Source: DATKUC01 sp964577375
Lineage (GTDB): Bacteria; Spirochaetota; Spirochaetia; DSM-27196; DATKUC01
Assembly: GCA_964577375.1 (NCBI GenBank)
Contig: CAZNYW010000008.1
Coordinates: 34,322 to 98,321, forward strand
Direction: 5' to 3'
DNA length: 64,000 nucleotides
In this document: positions 48,615 through 56,441 of the stretch, piece after piece
Layout of the letters: each line of letters opens with the position of its first letter
How positions within the stretch are numbered: the stretch's first letter is position 1
Made by a program: the position numbers and the translations under genes
The notes under the pieces: model-generated
The model's database searches: none
Told to the model about the DNA's origin: nothing
What the model saw: the letters and a program-made list of their open reading frames with translations, nothing else

Positions 48615-50450
48615 CTACTTCAGGTTCTCTTCCATGTACAGTGTAAGCTCGACGATTCGCTCGAGGAGCTCCTCCTTCGTAGCGCCGGGGAAGTTGGCGA
48701 GGACGATCTCCTTGGCGAACAGTCGCGCGATGTACCGAAGCTTCCACGACTCGCTTCTTGAAGCGTAAATGAAGTCCGCATGGGCGTTGTTGACGATTAT
48801 CAGCGATTGCTCGACGCGATAGCGTGATCTCCACAGCTCTCCGGGAGCACGCTGGTACGTGTAGCCGGGAAGGCCGTGCTTGAAGGGAATCTCATCGCCG
48901 CTTCGTTTGGGAATGAGCTCAGCGGTAACAGTAATCGATGCGACTGCCTCGCACACGGTCCCATCCTGCGTGGCGACGACGCCGATGCGCGCCACTTCCG
49001 GATCATTCCCGGCCCGGTACTCGACGAACTCGGCATCTGCCGGATCGATCGTGCCTGCCCCCTCGATCACCTTCCAGAGAAAGCTCACACTCGTATCGAT
49101 CGCCCTACGCGACTTGTCACGCGCAATCGCATGCAGACGCCGAGTCTCTCCAACGCCGATGGTGGAGGTGGCGGGGGTTATCGCTACGCCGTAGAGTGGA
49201 CCGGCATACTCGAAAAAGTTCTTCTGGATCGACGCGTCAGCGGCCGCTTCGGCGGGGGCTTGCATGCCGATCTCCGTACCTTCGTCTGCCGCAGGAGAAC
49301 CGTCTCCGCCCTCGCCTGCACCGGCTTCTGAGGTTCCGTCGCCGTGCTCGCCGGAGCTTCCCGGCTCCTGACCGCGGGTGCCAAGCCAGCCGTACTCCTC
49401 CCGCGGCAGCATCATGAATGCCTCTTTGAGCGCGCGCGTGATTTTCCGGAGGATGGAGCGGCTTGCCTCCGACTCTTCGGCCCGTCGCTGTGCGGCTATC
49501 ACATCGTCGAGCGCAGCCTCGAGCGGCGCAAGTGAGTCCGAAAGCGATGAGAAGACGGCGTCGTGCACGACACCGCTACGGGTGCCGGGGGTCAGGTGAA
49601 TGAAGGATGCGTCGATGAGCCCCTCGAGGTATCCGCTGGTCCAGGGTTCGTGTTTGAACAGGTCGAGTGAGGTGATGTCCTCGATGACACGCGTACCGAG
49701 TTTGAAGAGACCGACCGAGTTTGCCGATGACTGCTCGCAGATGTAGAGCTCGGCATAGATCTCACCGTGCGGGTTACGCACCTCAGGCAGGCCGTGGACT
49801 AGTCGCCCCCTGAACTTCCGCGGCTCAACGACGAGCTCCTTCCGGGCCGTGCGGTCCACAATGCGGATCTGGACGCCGTTCTTGGCGATGCGATCGCGCA
49901 GCTCGCTTGCAAGGTAGGCCTGTATCTTTTCTCCCGAGAGCATCCGTACGCCCGAAAGCACGGGCCGGATGAGCAGGTCGGTGCCGGACCGGTCGAAGAG
50001 CTCGCCGGTCTCGCGAATCGAATAGCCGGGTTGGCCCTTCACCAGCGTCAGGCGGCGGCGTGTGCCGTCGCTGCCGGTCGAGGTGAGCGTGAGCTCTTCG
50101 CCCACGGTCCAGAAGCTCAAGAGGCCGATACCGAACTCACCCTGAATGCCCTTGGCGCCGCGCTCCTTGAGCTTGCGTTTGATCGAGTCACCGATGTGCG
50201 TCGCAACGAAGCGGAAGTCGGTAATCCCCTCGCCGTCGTCTGAAACGCGTAGGTACTGGTCACCGTGCTGCTTCCCACGGATCAACGTGATGTTCTTTGC
50301 CTTCGCGTCGATCGAGTTCTCCACAAACTCCGCTATCGCCTTGAGCGGGTTCGATTGCGAGAGCGCAATGATCGTTATCGCGTTCCACTGGTCGCCGATC
50401 TTGAGCTTGCCTGTCTCCGTCGAACGGTTCCTGGATACTTTCGGGGGCAT
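48615..50450 (-). CDS. GHKL (Hsp90/MORC-like) ATPase of unknown function
   Basis: The 611-residue protein has a complete GHKL ATPase: N box A-I-A-E-F-V-E-N-S-I-D-A-K (E41, N45), G1 D-D-G-E-G-I (71-76) and G2 G-E-F-G-I-G-L (104-110). A second, S5-like region follows, then a low-complexity acidic linker (about 355-405), a beta-sandwich-like segment (about 425-510) and a helical C-terminus. The layout recalls MORC/MutL-like ATPases that clamp DNA, and such proteins recur in defence and conflict loci. It is the third gene after an XRE-ImmA peptidase and a PIN-like protein on the same strand. The exact role is unknown. Confidence 0.75.
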   Translation of the reverse strand: MPPKVSRNRSTETGKLKIGDQWNAITIIALSQSNPLKAIAEFVENSIDAKAKNITLIRGKQHGDQYLRVSDDGEGITDFRFVATHIGDSIKRKLKERGAKGIQGEFGIGLLSFWTVGEELTLTSTGSDGTRRRLTLVKGQPGYSIRETGELFDRSGTDLLIRPVLSGVRMLSGEKIQAYLASELRDRIAKNGVQIRIVDRTARKELVVEPRKFRGRLVHGLPEVRNPHGEIYAELYICEQSSANSVGLFKLGTRVIEDITSLDLFKHEPWTSGYLEGLIDASFIHLTPGTRSGVVHDAVFSSLSDSLAPLEAALDDVIAAQRRAEESEASRSILRKITRALKEAFMMLPREEYGWLGTRGQEPGSSGEHGDGTSEAGAGEGGDGSPAADEGTEIGMQAPAEAAADASIQKNFFEYAGPLYGVAITPATSTIGVGETRRLHAIARDKSRRAIDTSVSFLWKVIEGAGTIDPADAEFVEYRAGNDPEVARIGVVATQDGTVCEAVASITVTAELIPKRSGDEIPFKHGLPGYTYQRAPGELWRSRYRVEQSLIIVNNAHADFIYASRSESWKLRYIARLFAKEIVLANFPGATKEELLERIVELTLYMEENLK

Positions 50451-50498
50451 TAGTCAGAGACTATCGGGAGAATGGCGTCGCAGCAAGACGTACGGCGT

Positions 50499-50813
50499 TC
50501 ACTCGTGTGACTCGTATGGCGGCTCTTCGCCGAATAGGTCCGCGTAGTCAGTCCGCCAGTTGCGTGGGAGATCTGAGACCGCGATCCAATACCGGAAAAC
50601 GGAGCGGACCTTTTTCATTGTGCAGAGTTCGGTTTCCAGCATGAGCTTGAGAAGCGCGAGCGTGGCCATGACGGGAATATCAAAGCTGTTGGCGAGCTCT
50701 GTCATATCGCCATCGTCAGTGACTGCACGCATATCGAGCACGTGGGCGTATGCGAGGCAACGAACGTCCACGACCAGGCGGAGATACGCGTTCGTATCAA
50801 GCAGGATTCTCAT
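50499..50813 (-). CDS. Short PIN-domain-like protein (probably internally deleted)
   Basis: The 104-residue protein begins R-I-L-L-D-T-N-A-Y-L-R-L, the first PIN motif with the catalytic aspartate, and later has A-V-T-D-D-G-D-M-T-E-L-A, the last acidic PIN motif, with L-L-K-L-M-L after it. The stretch between them is only about 20 residues, where about 70-80 are usual, and the middle acidic residue is missing. It looks like an in-frame deletion that may abolish nuclease activity. The gene overlaps the end of the XRE-ImmA gene by 17 bases, so both are translated together. Confidence 0.6.
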   Translation of the reverse strand: MRILLDTNAYLRLVVDVRCLAYAHVLDMRAVTDDGDMTELANSFDIPVMATLALLKLMLETELCTMKKVRSVFRYWIAVSDLPRNWRTDYADLFGEEPPYESHE

Positions 50814-51924
50814 CGTCCGTGAGTGCCCGATACAAATTCTTGGCGTCCAACGCCCCGATGTTTAGAACCCTCTGAACAAAGGACGACGATTTGCCACTGT
50901 TTCTGATGAAAGCGCTCAGCACCTCAAAAAAGGGAGATTTGAACGTCTCGTTGCATTCTCGGATATAGGCGATGGCTGCTGGATGATCGGTACCGAAGAT
51001 AATTTCGTTCACGTCTTTGAACCTCTTGTGAAAGTTCGCAGTAGACGGATGAACGTCAACTTCAAGCATCTTTTCCCCTGAGGACTCCGCGGCCAGATTG
51101 ACCTGATTCAAAACGGTCACAGGAGATACTACGAATTCGGCGGCAATGTCCTGAATCGCGCCGATCAAGGTGCCAGCAGATGAGCACCGGTGAAGTCGGT
51201 CCATGTATCGTTCCGCGATGGACATGGGGAACAGAAGCTCTGCCGCAAACAGATCACCGAAACGATCAGCCTCGGCGGTTTCAAGATCCGGCGTCTTGAC
51301 GTGCGCAAGCTCATGGGCCATCCAGAATTTGAAATCAAGGATTTTGGAATTCAGATTTAAATAGACCCAGGTGGTTCTTGACTCTGGAAGGTAGATGTGG
51401 AGGGCATTCTCGTGTACCCGTTTGGTACCCCACAACACGGGAATAAGGACTGCATGAACGTCTTCAAACAACTTGACTATATCGTTAATCGAAACAACCT
51501 CGGAAGTGAGCCTCATGCGGTTTCGCGTTTCAAGGGCTGCCCTGGCAATGTAGCCGCGATTGAGGCTCGGTTCGATGAAGGATGCCGGGTGGGACATCGT
51601 ATCGAACGGAAGATACTCCACGAGATTTCGAAGGAGCAGCGCCATGTCTTTTGCTCGCTCGTAGTGCGCACTAGTGGTCTTGGTTGCCGCCTTCTTTCGG
51701 AAAGCTATCCTCGGCTCCTCGGCTGTCGCCGTAACATACATCTGGTCGAACGAGAGCCCAAGCATCCGTGACAGCCCGAGCGCCTTCGCAGGACGTGGCT
51801 CCGTGGCTCCTCTGAGCCACTTGGAGACTGCCTCTCTGGACACGTCGAGGCTTGAAGCTATGTCGGCCTGGGAAACGCCTCTGTTTCGCATCGCCTGCTT
51901 GATTTTGGGTATATCAATGTTCAT
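50797..51924 (-). CDS. XRE-family HTH / ImmA-IrrE metallopeptidase
   Basis: The 375-residue protein joins an XRE helix-turn-helix (about 5-60: V-S-Q-A-D-I-A-S-S-L-D-V-S-R-E-A-V-S-K-W) to a COG2856 peptidase with the zinc motif H-E-L-A-H (204-208) and a downstream glutamate (A-E-A-D-R-F-G). Proteins of this kind cleave repressors or act as antitoxins and stress switches. Its GC content is visibly lower than that of nearby genes. It heads a group with a PIN-like protein and a GHKL ATPase, and its promoter carries tandem repeats fit for self-regulation. Confidence 0.85.
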   Translation of the reverse strand: MNIDIPKIKQAMRNRGVSQADIASSLDVSREAVSKWLRGATEPRPAKALGLSRMLGLSFDQMYVTATAEEPRIAFRKKAATKTTSAHYERAKDMALLLRNLVEYLPFDTMSHPASFIEPSLNRGYIARAALETRNRMRLTSEVVSINDIVKLFEDVHAVLIPVLWGTKRVHENALHIYLPESRTTWVYLNLNSKILDFKFWMAHELAHVKTPDLETAEADRFGDLFAAELLFPMSIAERYMDRLHRCSSAGTLIGAIQDIAAEFVVSPVTVLNQVNLAAESSGEKMLEVDVHPSTANFHKRFKDVNEIIFGTDHPAAIAYIRECNETFKSPFFEVLSAFIRNSGKSSSFVQRVLNIGALDAKNLYRALTDDENPA

Positions 51925-51940
51925 TGGTGCTTACAGTTGC

Positions 51941-51983
51941 ATCATAGAGCAGAAATGAGACGTTGTCAACTTTTGTCAACTTT
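51941..51983 (-). promoter_or_regulatory. Promoter of the XRE-ImmA gene with tandem 10-bp repeats
   Basis: Minus-strand TTGACA (51964-51969), 17 bases, TATGAT (51941-51946). The -35 lies in a direct repeat of TGTCAACTTT (51964-51973 and 51974-51983), so two TTGACA copies are one helical turn apart. The leader to the ATG is only about ten bases. Confidence 0.65.
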
Positions 51984-52084
51984 TAGACCGGGAAGAACAG
52001 AACAAAGAAGCGGATCTACCTCGATTCGAAGGTAAACGCCGGCGCGACCACCCACTCGAGTCGCCTCGTTCGAAAGAAGTGGGT

Positions 52085-52237
52085 TGAACTACGGATGGCG
52101 CGGATTGTGCGGATGAATGATAGGACGGGAGAGGACGCCGGCCGCGGCGCAGAGCAGCTCACGGCCGACGTGTCGATGGTCGGACGCGGCGCCCGCCTCC
52201 GACTCCCATCCGCGTCATCTTCTTAGTCCGTAGTTCC
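52085..52237. repeat. Complete ACTACGGATG palindromic repeat (R14)
   Basis: Left arm TTGAACTACGGATGGCGCGG..., right arm CATCCGCGTCATCTTCTTAG then TCCGTAGTTCC, which ends immediately before the stop codon of the nuclease-like gene. Its centre (GAGGACGCCGGCCGCGGC...) is shared with R15. Confidence 0.85.
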
Positions 52238-52999
52238 TCACATGTACCCGGCAGGCCCCGGCGGGAGTTCTTTTCCCGTCACTTCTTTGAAGTTCACGAT
52301 GTCCATCGTCTCTTCGCCGAGCATCATGGCGTAGCAGCCGTGGCGGGAAAGGTAGGTGACGACATCTTCGGGCATGTAGAGCGCTGCAGCGATGCGGACG
52401 AGCTTCCGCCCGGCGAGTTCGGGGAAGTACTCGAACAGCGACTCGTCGGTGACGAAGCGTGTAAAGGCTTCCGCAGACGGGTCCGACTTCGTCTCGTTCA
52501 GGAACACCGTCTTTGCGTTGTAGGCGATGAGGTCGAACTCCCGCAGGCGGTCGGGATGCAGCGGGTGGCGCACCTTTGGCCGCGGCAGCGTCCGATCGAT
52601 GTGGGTAACGCCGAAGTAGCGGTGAAGGATGCGCGGGAAGTTCGGAAGTACAATGTCCTCTACGAGCGTGCCCATCTTGTTCGCGAGCTCGCCCCACTTG
52701 CGGTTCCACTCGCGGCGTTCGTCGCGGCGCTCTCGCTCCCGCTCTTCCCGCTCCTTCTCTCGCTTCTTTTCCCGCTCTTGCCGCTCCTTCTCGCGCTCTT
52801 CCCGCTCGTGTTGCTGCCGGATCTGCTCCTGTTCGTCGTGCACGAGCCTTTGCGCGATAGCCCGATCCAGTCGAGCGCCGTATTCCCGGTTCTCTTCCGA
52901 GAGTTTGTCCACCGTCATCTCGGTGCGCCGCGCCGCGTAGGCGAGCTCCTTGAGGGCGTTTTCGAGCGTGTCGAGCCGTTCACCGGTTCCCATGGCCAT
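52238..52999 (-). CDS. Coiled-coil PD-(D/E)XK nuclease-like protein flanked by repeats
   Basis: The 253-residue protein has an N-terminal coiled coil (about 10-110) with an extreme E/R/K-rich stretch (66-98) and a C-terminal domain with the nuclease-fold motif R-E-F-D-L-I-A-Y (D156) followed by N-E-T-K (E169, K171), and an E114 that could be the first acidic residue. This matches DUF3782-like PD-(D/E)XK proteins. GGAGGCAGGAAGCG sets the ATG at 52999. The stop touches repeat R14 and R15 starts 70 bases beyond the start, so the gene and its flanks form a repeat-bounded unit. Two damaged relatives lie at 39518-39830 and 40480-40791. Confidence 0.75.
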   Translation of the reverse strand: MAMGTGERLDTLENALKELAYAARRTEMTVDKLSEENREYGARLDRAIAQRLVHDEQEQIRQQHEREEREKERQEREKKREKEREERERERRDERREWNRKWGELANKMGTLVEDIVLPNFPRILHRYFGVTHIDRTLPRPKVRHPLHPDRLREFDLIAYNAKTVFLNETKSDPSAEAFTRFVTDESLFEYFPELAGRKLVRIAAALYMPEDVVTYLSRHGCYAMMLGEETMDIVNFKEVTGKELPPGPAGYM

Positions 53000-53069
53000 C
53001 GCTTCCTGCCTCCATAATACTACCCTACGCGCGTTTTGCGGAGATGATTGCGAGCTTGGGAAGGATGGG

Positions 53070-53251
53070 TGAACTACGGATGGCGCGGATTGCGCGGATG
53101 GATGGGAGTACGGGAGAGGACGCCGGCCGCGGCATAGAGCACCTCGCGGCCGACGCGTCGATGGTCGCATGGTGCAGAGACGATGTTCCCCGGCCCGGCA
53201 CCGCCCCTGGTCCCGATTCCCATCCGCGTCATCTTCTTCATCCGTAGTTGA
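53070..53251. repeat. Complete ACTACGGATG palindromic repeat (R15)
   Basis: Left arm GTGAACTACGGATGGCGCGG..., right arm CATCCGCGTCATCTTCTTCA then TCCGTAGTTGAT. It is in the same orientation as R14, and the two share much of the centre (GGAGAGGACGCCGGCCGCGG), so they bracket the nuclease-like gene as direct copies. Confidence 0.85.
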
Positions 53252-53344
53252 TCCTCTCCCCTGACCTTCTTCCCCCGGCTCGAGTAGCGCAGAGAGGTGC
53301 GACTGCCGGCACTCGCGATTATGCTTCGCCCCCCGTGCCTGTTT

Positions 53345-53671
53345 CTATTTCAGTTCGGATGTACAGTTCGGGCAGCGGGTGGCCTTGATCGATATTTCGG
53401 TAACGCAGTAGGGGCATTCCCTGGTGGTGGGTTCGGCCGGCGCCGGCGCGCTCTTGGGCTTCAGCGAGTTGAGGCCTTTGACCATCAGGTATATGACCGC
53501 CGCGATAACGAGGAAGTCGATGGCGTTGTTGATGAAGTTGCCGTAGGTGATCTTCGCCTTTCCAACGGTGAGGGCCAGTCCGCTGAAATCGATTCCGCCG
53601 ATGATCAGACCAATCATAGGCATCAGGAGGTCTCCGACTGCCGAGGAGACAATCTTTCCGAAGGCGCCGCC
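53345..53671 (-). pseudogene. mscL: MscL mechanosensitive channel, N-terminally truncated
   Basis: From 53671 the frame reads G-G-A-F-G-K-I-V-S-S, then I-M-P/I-G-L-type TM1 end, D-F-S-G-L-A, T-Y-G-N-F-I-N-N-A-I-D-F-L-V-I-A (TM2) and a C-terminal zinc ribbon (C-P-Y-C...C-P-N-C), all as in MscL. The first 27 or so residues, the amphipathic helix and the start of TM1, are absent. The frame instead continues upstream into a HigA antitoxin tail (53759-53827), so the reading frame to 53827 is a chimera. It is unlikely to form a working channel. Confidence 0.7.
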
Positions 53672-53758
53672 GTCTGCGGCATGCTGTACGAACGTTACGC
53701 AGACGCTTTTCCTCCCTCGCGATAGACCAATTCCTCCAAGGCCCCAGTCTCCTTGCGG

Positions 53759-53920
53759 CAACCGTTCAAGCGCAGTGCCGATTCCAGCGGGAGCGAGATC
53801 GAGTTCATGCGTCTTTTGGAGATTCATGCGATAATCTGACTGATATGATTCGGCGGAACATGAAGCTGTCGGGAAAGCTCGTCAGCGAGAATCTCGCGAG
53901 GGTGAATTGCTGTCCGAGCG
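53759..53920 (-). pseudogene. Decayed HigA-type antitoxin
   Basis: The minus strand reads A-I-H-P-R-E-I-L-A-D-E-L-S and V-P-P-N-H-I-S-Q-I-I, two hallmarks of HigA (I-H-P-G-E-I-L start and the V-P-P-x-x-I-x-x-I-x recognition helix) joined with the middle missing. Another frame then gives M-N-L-Q-K-T-H-E-L-D-L-A, the usual HigA C-terminal segment. Internal deletions and a frameshift have destroyed it. Confidence 0.6.
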
Positions 53921-54174
53921 GGACCATCGGCGCCCTCCGGCGATTCAAGGCAGATGCGCCATCGGTCCTACATCCGAATGCTCTATTGCCCATTGCGGTC
54001 GCCCTTCAGAGTCTCAATGCGATTGCTGGAAAGCGGTCGTAGATCTGCCACACGCATCGCCGCTTCCAGGATCCGTAAGCGCTTTAGTGCGTGACGCCGG
54101 AGAGGCTCGAACTTGGCTAGCGCCTCACCCTTCGCACATCGCTCGGTGCTCTTGTCCCGAGAGCGTCGGATCAT
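53921..54174 (-). pseudogene. Decayed HigB-type toxin
   Basis: Starting at 54174 the frame reads M-I-R-R-S-R-D-K-S-T-E and R-R-H-A-L-K-R-L-R-I-L-E-A-A, D-L-R, N-R-I-E-T-L-K-G-D-R-N-G-Q, matching HigB/RelE-type toxins step by step. Then come stop codons, but the family continuation S-I-R-x-x-D-R-W-R-I-C is still readable across them. At least two in-frame stops inactivate it. It lies directly upstream of the higA remnant, the typical higBA order. Confidence 0.65.
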
Positions 54175-54520
54175 GGTTGAGCACACCAACGTGTACGCAG
54201 TACCTCGGATGTATCGATAGCTATCGCCGGCATCCAGCGTGACAGGGACCTTGTCAATCGACTGCTTTAACCACCTGGTTCGAAGACCATCCAACCGTGG
54301 GTTCTCGAGCAATCACGACCGAATGCGGTTCTCGTCTATCGTACCGCAGCTCCGCTGAGGGTCCGCTCCCACCGACAGATGAACCTGCGGCTTGCCGAAT
54401 GGATCGACAACGACCGCCACCGGCGCCGTGATCCTGAACGGAAGGCTCTTCGAGGCAGCGGTCCGACTGACCGTCGGCACCGGATCGCGAGAAATCCTAT
54501 TCCCGCAAGGGGCGACGTCT
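54175..54520. other. No supportable gene
   Basis: Short frames on both strands lack ribosome sites and family-like composition. A plus-strand frame (about 54378-54530) is rich in R, D and H and could be a transposase scrap, but I cannot match it to a family. Confidence 0.3.
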
Positions 54521-55660
54521 TCACGGATTAGGCGCAAAGAAAATGCGCTCGAGCAGGGATGCGGCCTCTTCGAGTCGTGAGAAAAGATAGAACTCGCGCG
54601 GCGAATGGATGTTCTCCATCCCGAGGCCGAGCACGATGCAGCGGAGCCCTTTCGCATTGAGATAGTTGGCGTCCCCTCCTCCGCGCGAGCTCAAAAGAAG
54701 CGGTGTATGACCCGCCCAACCGACGGCGTCGCGGAAGAGGCTAACACAGGGCTCGGTTTCATCGACTCGGAATCCCCGGTACAGTTCCTCCCATTCCACG
54801 TCGGCCCGAGTTCCGGTCAAAGCAGCAGTTTCGGTGATGATCGACTCGAACTTCCGCCGCCAGAAGGCAAGCGTGGGTTCGTCCAGGCTTCGAAGCTCCC
54901 CGACGATTGTGCAGCGCTCCGGAACCACGTTCGTGGCCCCCCCGCCCTCGATCCTGCCGATGTTCGCCGTGGACCGATCATCGATGCTAGCTGCGGGCAG
55001 GCGGTCGACGATTGCTGCGGCGGCTTTTATGGCATTTACGCCGTCTTCGGGATTCAGCGCTGCGTGCGAGCTCTTCCCTCGAACATCGACCGCAAATCTC
55101 AGCTTGAACGTGCCACGAGAAATCGCCGAATAGACCGGCGTCTCTCCGTCCAGGTTGAAGCCCTGCCTGGCCGTGACCAGGTTCGGATCGACGAGCCCAC
55201 CGCCCTGCACCCCGACCTCTTCCCGGACGGTCAGAATAAGCTCCAATGGGTGGAGAAGCCTCTGCGGATGTTCCACTGCGGATTCGAGCAGCTCGAGTGC
55301 AATTGCGATCCCCGACTTGTCGTCGGCTCCGAGGGGACAGGCGCCTCCTGTGTCTATTCTGTCACCTTCGATACGAACCGGAATTTCATCCTCAAAGGGA
55401 ACAGGCACCGTGTCCATGTGGGCCGAAAGAAAGAGCGGCAATTCCCTTCGCTTGCCAAACGGCGCGTTGTGCTTCAGGCGGATATACAGATTCCCCGAAC
55501 ACTCCGCGCCCTCTGTGCGGCTTGATCGATCCTCTCTCACGTCGCAGCCAAGCAGCTGTACGCGCCGGCGGATCCATTCGGCGACTCGACCTTCCTTACC
55601 GGTCGGGCTCGGGATCCTGCACAGCGCAGCGAAGGTCTCTTGAAGTCTCGCCGGATTCAT
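54521..55660 (-). CDS. M20-family metallopeptidase (peptidase T-like)
   Basis: The 379-residue protein has the M20 zinc motifs: S-A-H-M-D-T-V-P (about 79-86), L-G-A-D-D-K-S-G (about 112-119), R-E-E-V-G (about 145-149), the N-L-D-G-E-T-P segment, and G-G-G-D-A-N near the C-terminus. A lid/dimerisation domain occupies the middle. It should release amino acids from di- or tripeptides in the cytoplasm. It follows the phosphoribosyltransferase gene by about 50 bases on the same strand and may be the last gene of that operon. Confidence 0.85.
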   Translation of the reverse strand: MNPARLQETFAALCRIPSPTGKEGRVAEWIRRRVQLLGCDVREDRSSRTEGAECSGNLYIRLKHNAPFGKRRELPLFLSAHMDTVPVPFEDEIPVRIEGDRIDTGGACPLGADDKSGIAIALELLESAVEHPQRLLHPLELILTVREEVGVQGGGLVDPNLVTARQGFNLDGETPVYSAISRGTFKLRFAVDVRGKSSHAALNPEDGVNAIKAAAAIVDRLPAASIDDRSTANIGRIEGGGATNVVPERCTIVGELRSLDEPTLAFWRRKFESIITETAALTGTRADVEWEELYRGFRVDETEPCVSLFRDAVGWAGHTPLLLSSRGGGDANYLNAKGLRCIVLGLGMENIHSPREFYLFSRLEEAASLLERIFFAPNP

Positions 55661-55712
55661 CGAGGCACCTCACGTGAGGAGGGCACGCGGCAGAGATGAA
55701 TTCGATGGTCTT

Positions 55713-56441
55713 TCACGGCACTTCCGGTTGGGTTTCCGCAATGGGCCACCAGCCGCCGTCGCCCCGCCTGAACACGGGGCAACCGTACACTCCTCGCACA
55801 GGCGGGACCACGGGCAGCACGCTGAGCTGCTCCTGCCAGCGCTTGGTCTGCTTCATTGCGACAACCACGCCTGCGATTTCCACGTCGAGCCGTCGCAACA
55901 GGCGAATGGCTGCCGCCGCGGTGGCTCCGCTTGATATCGCGTCATCGATCAGTGCCACCCGCCGCCCTTCGAGAAGCGGCAACAGGTTCGGGTCGAGCCG
56001 CAACAGCTTCCCCGGATCCGGGCTGGTAATGGAAGTTGCCGGTTCGGATAGCTCGTCGGTGTACCAGAACTTGCGCGAATAGCCGAGGGGTGCGTAGCGA
56101 GTGTGACCCATTTTCATGGCGACCATTGAAGCGAACGCGAGTCCGAGCGTAGGCAGTCCTACAACCAGATCGACCTCGAGCAGGCGCGTCTGATCGGCCA
56201 TGTGTTCGGCAAGCGTCTCAACCACCGTGTTCGCTGCATGATTTGCTATAAGCGAAGCAAGCGCCTGGGTACCGTCGGGCAGCAGCCTGAGCGGGAGAAC
56301 GAGATAGCTGCCGGAAGAAAGTCGAACGGGATAGCCGAACCTGTAGGGCGGCACAACGGAAAACCTTGGCGGCACCACTTCGGTTATCTCCTGCCAGTAG
56401 CCGGTTGTAGCCTCGGTATAAAAACCCTCGTCGCTCCTCAA
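55713..56441 (-). CDS. Phosphoribosyltransferase-domain protein
   Basis: The 242-residue protein has the PRPP-binding signature V-A-L-I-D-D-A-I-S-S-G-A-T (about 161-173) and a preceding V-D-L-V-V-G-L-P-T-L-G segment, as in purine phosphoribosyltransferases. The remainder is longer than in APRT/HPRT, and the N-terminal part is not assigned. Its start overlaps the adenine deaminase stop by four bases. In this operon a role in turning purine bases into nucleotides is the natural inference. Confidence 0.75.
   Translation of the reverse strand: MRSDEGFYTEATTGYWQEITEVVPPRFSVVPPYRFGYPVRLSSGSYLVLPLRLLPDGTQALASLIANHAANTVVETLAEHMADQTRLLEVDLVVGLPTLGLAFASMVAMKMGHTRYAPLGYSRKFWYTDELSEPATSITSPDPGKLLRLDPNLLPLLEGRRVALIDDAISSGATAAAAIRLLRRLDVEIAGVVVAMKQTKRWQEQLSVLPVVPPVRGVYGCPVFRRGDGGWWPIAETQPEVP

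Noticed and set aside
53845..54042. Plus-strand 65-codon frame
   Set aside because: Antisense of the higBA remnants.
54378..54530. Possible transposase fragment
   Set aside because: Only a vague composition match (R/D/H-rich); no catalytic motif or terminal repeats seen.
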